This document shows, piece after piece, positions 55,601-64,000 of a DNA stretch of 64,000 nt. A program made the translations under genes and the position numbers. Below the pieces are notes generated by a model. It was not told the DNA's origin. It made no database searches and worked only from the letters and a program-made list of their open reading frames with translations. The stretch lies in contig OZ017748.1 in NCBI GenBank assembly GCA_963969365.1, forward strand, positions 1,674,001 to 1,738,000, in the 5' to 3' direction. Every line of letters begins with the position of its first letter. Positions within the stretch are counted from its first letter, which is position 1. Origin of the DNA: Asterochloris sp. CNOR1. Taxonomy: Eukaryota > Chlorophyta > Trebouxiophyceae > Trebouxiales > Trebouxiaceae.

Positions 55601-58600
55601 AGCTGGCTTGTGCCCATGCCCTCTTGCTGTGGCAGGGTGTGCCTGCTGCCCGTGCGGCAGAGCCCTATCATCGGGCTGGCCTCCAATGCCTGGTCGCAAT
55701 GCTGCAGGTGCTGTTGCCAAGGCAGGAGCAGCGGCAGGCTGTTTCGCAGCGGGAAGCAGCATGCTAGGTGCCCAGCTGGGCTGGCCACTGGGCAAGCCAA
55801 AGATGTGGCTGGAGGGTGGCCCGCTTTCCCTCAGGAGCCTTAAAGTCTGCTGTTGACCCTGTGGGCTGCTTGCCTGCGTCTGCTCAACCTGGGTCCTTCT
55901 GTCAGCTGTGTCTGCTGGAGCTCCAGCAGCAGCATTCAGCCTGTCTGCCAGGCTGAAGCCCGGTGCAGTTGCCGCAGAGGCAGCAGCACTGGCAGCCTCC
56001 TTTTCCTGCTGCTTGGCCAGAACAGCCTGCAAGGATTGTTGCCTGGCCTGTCGTGGCGGCTTTTGCATGCTGGCACAGGTCCGTGGCTGCTCGTTCCTGG
56101 CTCTCTGGTGCAGGGGTGTGGCCTGCTGCTGCTTGGCAGATCTGCTAGGCAGCTGCGCAGTGGGGGGGCAGCCTGCACCAACCCCCTGGCTGCCAATACA
56201 TGGCAGCACCAAGCTGCTGGTGACATCCATGCCAACTAGCCAGTCATGGACGACTGAGGCCACGAGGCGCTGCGCAGGGGCGCTGCTGCTGGCCATGTTG
56301 ATTTCCACCTTGATGGTGTAGGGTGAGGAGAACTGCTCCAGGACCAGGCTCTTATTCACCAGCAGCTGGTCATCATGAAGGGTGCCTGCCAGCAACCGAG
56401 CGTAGCTGCGTGTGCTTGCAGCACCAGTGCCCTCCTGGCGAGTCAGTGTGAGAGCAGCCTCTACCGTGCCTCCCCGCTGTCCTGCATGGCATCGACTTGA
56501 TCTCGTACTGGGCAAGCTGAGCCTGCTGCATCCTGCTGCAGGTAAGGGCTGGCCTTGTTGAGACTCCCACCAACCTGCACGTGGACAAGGTCACAACCTA
56601 TGCTGCAAGTTGTGCAGAGGCAACGTTAGTCAGCGTAAGCCTTCATCGCGCCTCCATGCCAGCCTGAATGAAGGACAGCTTGGGAAGCTGTGCTCAGGAA
56701 GCACAGGGCAGTGTGAGACCTACTTCATCTGCTCACTTGTGTGCTTGCACGCTGGCAAACCATTTGGCGACTGAGGCTGATCAAGCCGACATGTGTACCT
56801 GGAAGCAATGGGCTGGAAAGCAATTGCAGCAGCATCTGTTACTAGCAAGATCCTCTGCAGCTCAAACAATACACACCTATGGTCTGGAGGTCCACAGTGA
56901 CCAAGGGGGGGAGCTTGGCCTTCAATTCCTGCTTCACACCTTCACCTGCAGCACACAGAGATGAAGCCCAGCAATATTCTGCAGGATGCCATCAGACAAG
57001 CCAACAGCCTGTCAAAGCTAGATTTGTTTCTTACGCACCAAAGGGAAAATGCTTCTGACAGACGTTCTCGACCCTGCGAGGGTCTGCCGCTCGAAGCTGG
57101 GCCAGGCTGGACAGCCCAGCAGCCCTCAGTCTGCTGCTCAGTAGTGGGCCAATGCCTGAGAGCTGCTTGCACTGCAGCTGTGTGTCATCCCACAGCCCCT
57201 GCTTCAGGCACTTCTGCAGCATCAGGGCATTGGCCGCAGCCGCCAGTTGCTTTCTGTGCAGGTACAGCCTGCAGAGACATTGATTGTGCTGAGAGCTCTC
57301 TTAGACCCCAGTGGTATCCTCATCCACCTTCACCCTGTCACACTGACAAGCGCACAGAGTGAAGCAGCAGTATGTTGGACACAACTGTCAAGGCGACGGT
57401 ATGGCTTACTTGGCCATGCAGGCACTGATGCGCTGCCCAGTCTTGAGCACCTGGATAGCAGCACATGATGCTCAGTCGACTGTGCAGCACATGAGGCCAG
57501 GCCAGCTCAAATGTGCCCCAATGAGTGTGAAGAGAAGGTGGCTTCCTGTGTGACTGCACAGCACACCCAGTCTGCTGCTTGAAGGTATGCCTGCAATCAC
57601 AGCTGCCCCTGCATCAAGCTCAGTTGTTTTCATGCCAGCTGCAGATCACAGATGTTGGCACCCCAGTGCCAGGTCAGCCTGTGCTACTGAGATCAAATGG
57701 TCAGTGGCCCAGCAGGCATATTGCCCTCCTCCAAAACCACCCCTTGAAACCCATTCCACACACACCGGTGTACAATGGCCACACCTGGCTCATCTCTTGC
57801 TTCATGCAGTAGTCCAGTGTGTCTGCTGCCTGGTCTGCCAGCCCCTGATTGATCTGCAGCAGCATACTGACAGGATGTGGAAGACCCTTGGCATGATGCA
57901 GACACAGAGGTTGTCGAACTTTCCCAGGCCGGAAGCAGACACAGGGGATCTTGTTCTTACCCGGCCTGGAGCAGGGATACTGCTGCCTCAACATCACACT
58001 CACCAGGACAAACACCTTCTCTGCCCCAGTTGCAAGGCGCTCTTTGACCTTCTGCGGTTTGCTGGGATCATGCACCTGGAACCGTATGTTCTTCTGCTTG
58101 TCTGTGGTTGCAGTTGAGCCCTTATTGATGGCATTCAGCACCTGCAGTATGCAGGTGTCCATCTTTGTATGCTCACTGGAAACGAGAGAAGAAGCCTGGC
58201 CTGGCAACCCCTTGCTCCGTACGGCCATTGCGTCCGCCACTACATGCAATCTGCAGTAGGATTGTAAGCCTGTCATGCAATGCAGAGCTGGAGTGTTGAA
58301 CAGAGCAGACAAATCATGCCATTACAGCAAAGGATGAAGGCTGCTCTGCTGCAAGCAACTGCACTGCTTGCCCCACCTTCTTTTCACTCCTGCGCAGGAC
58401 AATCACTGATAGCTCCTCACTGTTGGCAATCACCCACAGCAGGTCAGCCATAGACGCGCCCTGCCCAATCTGCAGCATGCCGATCATAGTCTGGAAGCGG
58501 ATGTAGTGCTGCGCCATGAGCAGGCCGGCCATCTCAGGCTGCAGCCCAAAGCCATCCTCGTCCAGGATGACCTGCAGGGCACCTGAGCGTCACTGAAGGT

Positions 58601-61600
58601 GGCATGCCCAGCGGCAACAGCTTCAGGTCAGCCATCCAAAGCAACAGCCAAGGATGGCCTGCAGGGCATTAAGCATCAGTACAGGCTGCACAATGCCAGC
58701 CCCAATGCTGCCATCTGAGATCAAAGCTGTCCTCATCCTAATAGACCTCTACAGGGTGAGGTTGCTTAGCGGGGTGTGCCCACTCTAGAAGAGAGTGGTG
58801 CATCCTCACGAATTGATACGCACGTTGATAATGACCAGGGTTTTCCAGTTTGAGCTTGTGAAGGGGTCATCTGACTGGCATAGACTGCAAAGACTGGTCT
58901 GAAGCTTGTGCAGCATTCAGCGCTGACGTCAAGGCACCCACCTCCCTGCTCACCAGGCAGCACATGTAAACGCACACCTCACAGCACCACTGTGTGGAAA
59001 TTCACACACGCTCACCAGGCTGTGCTTGGCCAGCTCCTTCACATTCCCCAAGATCATCTTTTCCATCAGGGACTTCTCAACCAGAGCCTCGGAGGCTGCG
59101 GCAGGCAGGCCACACATGGTAGGCTGCCTGCATGCCTGCATGTTGCATTGCTGCGATGTCACCAGCAGCTAGTGCCATGCATCGGCAAGCAACAAAGGGC
59201 CTTGCTGAAGAGCCAGCATGATAGGGTCCACCGGTCAGACACTAGCATGGGCAGTCTCAATTCAAACAAACAGTTCTGCAGTCATGGGCAACTCTGGCAA
59301 TGCTGGCAGGGGGCAGCCACAGCAGGTGCTAAGACGGTGCTTGAGAATGAAGGTAGTGCTGCAGCGCCACCCACCCTGACAAAGAAGAAGGTGCTCTTCA
59401 GCCAATCAACGCCCAATGACACATCTCGAATGGTGCGCAGTGCAATCTCAGCATTGAAGTACTCCTGGAAGCACGTGCTCAGTGCGCTCTCCATTTGCTC
59501 AGCCCCATGCAGCAGGTTCTGGTAGCGAGCAACCATCTGCAGCACAGCACGAGAGCAGTGCCCAGACGCCACAATCCCAGCACAATTCTCTGAGAGGCAT
59601 GTGCTCGGCGCACTGTTCACATGTGCAGCCCCATGCAACAGGTGCTGCTATCAATCAAACATCTGCAGCGTGGCATGAGGTGGGTTCTCAGAGATCCACA
59701 CAGAAGAAGTTTTACTGTGCTACCATTTGCAGCAGAGCATGGATCAGGGAGCACCAGTGGCAGGGCTGTCAGGTGGTGGAGTCTGGGGCTGTCACAGCAG
59801 GTGCAACAGCAGCATCACTACGACATAGCCATGCCAGGCACTACTGAGCTACATATGAAGCTGTGTAGGGGTTGCTCCTGTCAGACCTCCTGCTTGTTTT
59901 GATCTGGTGCCAGCGCTGCTGCGCAAGCCACCCTTGGACAGCATACCTGCCGCTAGGTGCATGCTGTCAACCACCCCATCAGTGTCAACATGGGGCCTTC
60001 TCGCCCTGCCTGCCATGTAAAAGCATGTGACTGCTTGCGCAGTCCCCTGCCTGACGCATGCAGCGCAGGGTGGCCACCAAATTTCCCTACCTGCCGCTGC
60101 GTCATTATGACAGCCACCCCCTCGGTGTCAAACTGGGGCCGGCCTGCCCTGCCCGCCATCTGGAGGCACATGCTGCGATCATACTCCTCATAACCTGAGC
60201 CGTCGCCGCTCGCGCCGCCACAGTAGCGGCGGGTGCCCTTGATGATGACCAGGTGGGCTGGCAGGTTGACTCCCATGGCCAAAGTGGAAGTGGTGCAAAG
60301 CACCTGCAGCAGTGGACGCAGGGCAAGCCAATTGGGCTGCCAGCAGTTCGTCACACTGGGCCGGTCCCACACGGACATGTGTGAATTGGGAGCTGGCAGT
60401 CAGCAGACCATCTGCAAGCCCGCTGAGACTAGTTCTGTGTGGATGCAAGACTCTTGCCGGACTCTGAGGTGCACTTCAGCTCCCCAGCCCCCGGCATTCT
60501 ACTATTGATGCCAGCAAGCCATGTCTTGTTTACACATGCATCATTACCAGGACATCTTTGTTCAGGAACAGCTTTTCCACTCTCTCACGCTCCTGCACGT
60601 CCAGAGCAGCGTGGTGAAATCCAATGCCGGCTGCCAAAGCCTGCTGCAGCTGTCGACTGGTCGTCAGCATGGCAGCCTGCGCCAGGCGCTGCTGCTGGGC
60701 AGCACTCGTGATGTATCTGCACTTCTGCTTGGTACACTGGTTGACTAGATGCAGGGCAACAGCTTCTGCGCCTTTTCTGGAGCTGCAGCCAGACAATAGA
60801 CAATCTGTCAGTAGCGAGCCCAGAGCAGCATCATCTGTCCAATGACCCCAGCTATGAGGTCAGCTGCAGGCCCTCCTGACAACCCCGAGCAAAGTGCTGC
60901 ACAATGCACAGCAAGAGTATTTCAGGAAATGCACTGCAGCACAGACCTGCAGAAGATGAGTGTAGGCTTGCCAGCACTGAAGTCTTGTACAATCGCCGGC
61001 AGATAGTTGTTGAGGTACCTGCAGACAGTTGAAGCTGCTGGGTTGAAGCTGCTTAGCCATGTTAGCACTGAAACAGCTGAAGTTCAACACATTCTTCAAC
61101 GGACATGCCGTTCCTTGATGGGAAGCCAGCGTGGTGACATGCAGCTGATGAGCAACAAACACAGTCAAGCATTGGAAGTGCAGCGCACTTCTCAAAGAGG
61201 AAGTCGTTCTTGGCAGGGCTGTAGCCCTTCACAATGGTACGCAGGCGCACAGGCCTCATCTCCTCCCCAAAGACGAGAATGCCAGCCTCAGGGACCTCAA
61301 GCCAGGCAGCAATGTCCCGCACGTTTGGGATGGTGGCTGAGACTGCCACAAAACGCACATGCGCCACTGCCGTCTGCAGGCAGGCATCAGGGGTCAGCAG
61401 GATTGCATGTTCAGTAAGGTTAAGGGACAAAAGCCTGCCACAAGATACAGATCAATACTGGTGTGTCAAGGCAGGCATGCAGGGTGCAGCCTTGAGCAGC
61501 CAGAGCAGGGCACCATTTGTGTGCTCACTTTAGCCAGGGTCTTTTGGCATCGAGCTTCTGCTCACACAGAGTGCACATCAAGACCAGAGCACATGACCTC

Positions 61601-63049
61601 ACCTCTTGCATACCAATGTCTTTGCTGACCATCTTGATTCGTGAGACCACACCAGTCTCGAGCGCCGCGCCCCTGCCATCTGACAGGAGATGCACCTCAT
61701 CAATGAGCACCAGCGCAACCTGCAGAGCAGAGCTATACCAGTTGTTGGCCAGACCAACACAATGGGCAAATGTACAGGGTAAGATGCATGGAAAGCAAGT
61801 TGCACACCAAGACTTGGCAGGCGTCTTACCAGATTCAGAGGATTGCATATCAGGCACTGAGCAGGCTCACAGCTCACAAGCTCCAGTGTGCAGAAAGCCG
61901 CTTTAGCATGAGGGCATAGAGGCACACGCAGCAGGCCTTCAGCAAGCACGCAACGCAGTGCTCACGTCTGCAAAGAAAGACATGCCACCCTGGTCCTTGC
62001 GCCGTCGTGTGACTGCATCAAACTTTTCAGGTGTGCTGCAGCCAGACAATACACAGTCTGTCAGTGGCACATCCAGAGCAGGATCATCTGGTCACTGACC
62101 CCAGCTATGAGGTCAGCTGCAGGCCCTCCTCACAACCCCAAGCAAACTGCTGCACAATGCACAGCAACAATATTCTCAGGGAATGCACTGCAGCACAGAC
62201 CTGCAGATGATGTCTGCAGCTTGCAGCTTGCTCAGATCGGCATGATCGGTGTCGCCAGTAAGCTCTTGGCACACAAGCCCCATGCTGCTGCCAAATCGGG
62301 CCTACAGCACAGTAAGTACCCTGGGTAAGTGTTACAGGCAGTGCTGCAGGTCAGCAGAGGTGCACTGCACAGTCGCATATGATAGTCATACAAAAGCGCA
62401 AGGGCTGACCTGCCAGTCCTTGACTCTCTCCTGCAGCAGGCAACTGATGCAGTCATGCAAGTCGCTTCAGGCAATGCTCAAGCATTGCCATGCTGCAGGG
62501 GCACTCCACATTGTGCAGGCAGCAAGGTGGTTCAGACCCTTGCAAAATTTACAAGCACTGCTGCAGAGGCATGCACAGGCAGCTGGGTTGTCCAGACCTG
62601 CACAAGAGCCCTGACTGGCCCCAGGTACACCGCCTTCCGGCTGCTTGGCTGGTGCAGAAAGCTGCCCGTCGGGGTGACAAAGCAGCTGAAGAGGCGCAAC
62701 ATGGCCAGCTCCATCACACCAGTCTTGCCAGATCCAGTAGGAGCTGCCACCACCTGCAGGGCAGCATGTGCGTCAGGAGCCTCTCTCTCTGCTGGCTGAC
62801 GTGTTTTTCAGTGAGCACCTCACCATGTTTGTGTCTGAGCTATAGGCAATGGGGAATGCATCTGACTGCACAGAGTTGAAGTACCTGCAAGGCAGGCACA
62901 GAGATCCAATGCTCCATGGGTGGCTGTGCAGGTCATGACTGCGCTGCGCAGGTCCCTCACCTGAAGGGGAAGGCCTGCTGAAAGCACTGGGGCAGATCAG
63001 CCACAGCCTTGATGCCATCTGCAACTGCCTGTGGCCCTAAGGAGCTCAT
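52660..63049 (-). CDS. HFM1: Meiotic DNA helicase HFM1/MER3 with a very long disordered C-terminal tail
   Basis: HFM1/MER3 is a Ski2-like 3'-5' helicase of the ZMM crossover pathway. Minus-strand exons start at ATG 63049: 63049-62961, 62884-62824, 62753-62598, 62430-62410 (21 nt), 62301-62201, 62035 onward. Motifs in order: 'FNSVQSDAF' (Q-motif side), 'APTGSGKTG' (I), 'LTGDTDHADLSKLQ' and 'STPEKFDAV', 'LIDEVHLL' (II), 'VSATIPN' (III), 'LCTTSTLAMGVNLPAHLVII' (V) and 'QMAGRAGRPQFD' (VI). Then come the winged helix and Sec63-type region ('VIVLRRSEKKV', 'LSGIGPLLSSRLRAAGLSSL') and the C-terminal beta domain ('NKSLVLEQFSSPYTIKVEIN', 'DWLVGMDV'). A frame open for about 2.4 kb (56.5-54.05 kb) and further exons (near 53.95 kb; 53223-52660) add a long Gln/Ala/Pro-rich tail. 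The end 'VLSVFDGL' resembles the human HFM1 end 'LLGIFDGIF'. Exons in the 53.2-54.1 kb part are uncertain. Confidence 0.9.
53430..53790 (-). repeat. Duplicated segments in the HFM1 tail region
   Basis: A segment at 53430-53500 (AGAAGGTGCCGGCTGACTCA, AGCCTGGCAGGCAAACCTCA) is repeated at 53718-53790 (AGATGGTGCCTGCTGACTCA, AGACTGGCAAGCACACCTCA). The neighbouring block at about 53500-53650 is also a diverged copy of coding sequence at about 55190-55335: 'VGHSVAVTPLAAGVPRAPAT' versus 'AGHSVAAAPLGARLLEAPAS', and 'GMAATAAGQAPTAGPA' versus 'DMAATADGQGLTADPA'. Confidence 0.7.
59466..59672 (-). repeat. Exon echo in HFM1 (helicase middle exon)
   Basis: The start of the exon at 59466-59545 (minus strand, 'LLHGAEQMESALSTCFQEYF') is copied at 59592-59672 ('LHGAAHVNSAPSTCLSEN'). 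DNA similarity runs about 80 bases with shared words AGCCCCATGCARCAGGT and CATCTGCAGC, the acceptor. Spacing is 127 bp. Confidence 0.75.
59944..60178 (-). repeat. Echo of the HFM1 motif VI exon and its donor
   Basis: The exon carrying helicase motif VI and its donor side (60089-60178) has a decayed direct copy at 59944-60035. Shared words include ACCTGCCGCT, CCACCCC, AGTGTCAA or GGTGTCAA, TGGGGCC and CCCTGCC. Translation of the copy gives a broken version of the RAGRPQFDTEG block. Spacing is about 144 bp; the copy lies downstream in transcription. Confidence 0.78.
60783..60946 (-). repeat. HFM1 intron paralogous to another HFM1 intron (copy A)
   Basis: This 164-nt intron (minus strand, GTCTGTGCTGCAGTGCATTT at the donor, TGTCTGGCTGCAG at the acceptor) matches the 165-nt intron at 62036-62200 along its whole length, about 88% identity by eye. 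It separates the exon ending 'KPTLIFC' from the one starting 'SRKGAEAVALH', in phase 2. Confidence 0.88.
62036..62200 (-). repeat. HFM1 intron paralogous to another HFM1 intron (copy B)
   Basis: This 165-nt intron has the same donor (GTCTGTGCTGCAGTGCATTC) and acceptor (TGTCTGGCTGCAG) as copy A and matches it base for base with about twenty differences. It splits the codon for Ser between 'QAADIIC' and 'STPEKFDAV', also in phase 2. In both introns the word CTGCAG occurs on the exon side of the donor and at the intron end. Confidence 0.88.
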
Positions 63050-63311
63050 GATTTGACACGGCAATCTGGCCTACAGCTGAAGCTGGTCAATCAGATCGCT
63101 GCTGGCTGCTACAGCCGACATGTCGCACTTCCCTGCACTGGACCTGAGGCATCCTGTTCGATGCATCAGATCTCCCATCAAGGTCAAGCATCTGAGTGGG
63201 AACCTGGAACCTAGGCTCCTTAGCGTGCCAAATCCTTGCTCTAAAGCTCCTGAAGATTTTGGCTGCTCTATGTAGCTCATATCACTTGTTATCTGTTCAG
63301 CACTGATCAGT

Positions 63312-63810
63312 TCAGTACAATTCTGTAAGTTCATTATGGACTCTTGAGGTTTCAATCTTGGTGCTGAAGTTTCCAGCCTCTGGGGTGCGCCGAATGTAGT
63401 GCTTGGTAAAGCCACCTTTGATGCCACTGTAAGTGAGGGGCATCTGAGGCTGGGATGGTGCCGCACGGCCTGCAGCAGGTAAGGCTTCAGCCATGTTGCC
63501 CAGGGCTCCTGGATGTAGCATGCCAGACTGGAGCAACCTTTCCTAGGGCTCATCTGCGAAGCTGCTGCCGAGAGTCTGCTCGTGCCTCACCATACTCATT
63601 GTTTGAGGTAGCATACACTGGGTGCTCCTGCTTGCGGTGCCACCGCCACAGCCCTGCATCTGTGAACCGCTCTGGCATGTCTGGTGCCGCCAGCGCCCTT
63701 CTCTTTCCGCCAGGCAGGTGCCTGTAGCAGGAGCAGTCACTGTCTTGGATCACCAGTTTACTTGAGGGCCCACCCTGCACACCCCTTGACCAGCCGAGAG
63801 CCCTCTGCAT
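63312..63810 (-). CDS. Small protein resembling PIERCE/UPF0691-type ciliary microtubule inner proteins
   Basis: Two minus-strand exons, ending at 63591 and running 63469-63312 (TGA), join in phase across a GT-AG intron. The upstream exon may start at ATG 63810 or after an acceptor near 63718. The readable core is 'MPERFTDAGLWRWHRKQEHP', 'VYATSNNEYG', then 'MPLTYSGIKGGFTKHYIRR' and 'GNFSTKIETSRVHNEL'. From memory, PIERCE1/2 proteins show an order of 'LP.RF', 'HPxYxTTSNxYG', 'MPxxF' and 'KFTxxLxxxGMYRN'; the order here is similar but the match is weak. If right, it would be a doublet-microtubule protein. It could equally be an unrelated small protein. Confidence 0.4.
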
Positions 63811-64000
63811 GGCCGTGTACACCAGTTTGCTGGATGAACACTGCCAGTGCTTGCTCACGCTGGGTGAGTCGGCATTGCTACGAGGACAGCTCACCCGTCG
63901 CCTGCCAGCGACCTCACTATGGCCATGCTGTGAGCTTAATTTTACTGAGTGACTGATCAGTGCTGGCTCATCAGTCGGCTTGTCGGCACCTCTGGGGCTG

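Noticed and set aside
1-64000. tRNA genes, CRISPR arrays, ribosomal RNA, retroelements
   Set aside because: No cloverleaf with A and B boxes, no regular repeat-spacer array, no rRNA core words and no reverse transcriptase or integrase motifs were noticed. Small RNA genes cannot be excluded by eye.

Overview
This window looks like nuclear DNA of a green alga, probably a chlorophyte of the trebouxiophyte type. The genes are densely packed and very intron-rich. Nearly all 3' splice sites read TGCAG or CTGCAG. The gene set mixes plastid proteins (biotin carboxylase, a PHT4-type transporter, a PPR protein) with peroxisomal urate oxidase and general eukaryotic genes. I cannot name the genus. No rRNA, tRNA, CRISPR array, prokaryotic operon or intact transposon was recognised. 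All functional calls rest on remembered family motifs; no database was searched.

Layout, left to right: the 3' part of an NBAS/Sec39 (plant MIP2) gene (+, 1-8644); a repeat-rich stretch leading into a nuclear SAP-domain protein (+, to 11443); ALG2 mannosyltransferase (+, 11684-14391); SAR1 GTPase (-, 15440-17366); a small unknown gene (-, 17735-18238); MLH1 mismatch-repair gene (+, 18690-26849); plastid biotin carboxylase (-, 27040 to about 33010); a putative secreted Cys-rich protein (-, 33352-34451); a PHT4/anion transporter (+, about 35099-38146); an organelle-targeted PPR protein (-, 38346-45369); urate oxidase (+, 45490-47963) sharing a 120-bp divergent promoter with it; a small coiled-coil gene (-, 48695-49295); an unresolved stretch leading to a second SAP-domain protein (+, to 52606); the meiotic helicase HFM1/MER3 (-, 52660-63049) with a very long disordered tail; and a small PIERCE-like gene (-, 63312-63810).

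Splice junctions in SAR1, ALG2, MLH1, biotin carboxylase and urate oxidase were worked out base by base. They give uninterrupted proteins of the expected lengths (193, 423, 719, about 474 without transit peptide, and 316 residues). Three of these introns start with GC instead of GT.

The genes do not form one pathway. Early secretory function is represented by NBAS/Sec39, SAR1 and ALG2; recombination and repair by MLH1 and HFM1, with two SAP proteins that may belong there.

The most unusual signal is structural. Many introns contain decayed direct copies of the neighbouring exon edge, usually 80-145 bp away and including the splice site ('exon echoes'). I found about twenty cases in seven genes on both strands. 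The extremes are a 295-bp near-perfect tandem duplication covering a biotin carboxylase exon, and two HFM1 introns that are paralogous from donor to acceptor.
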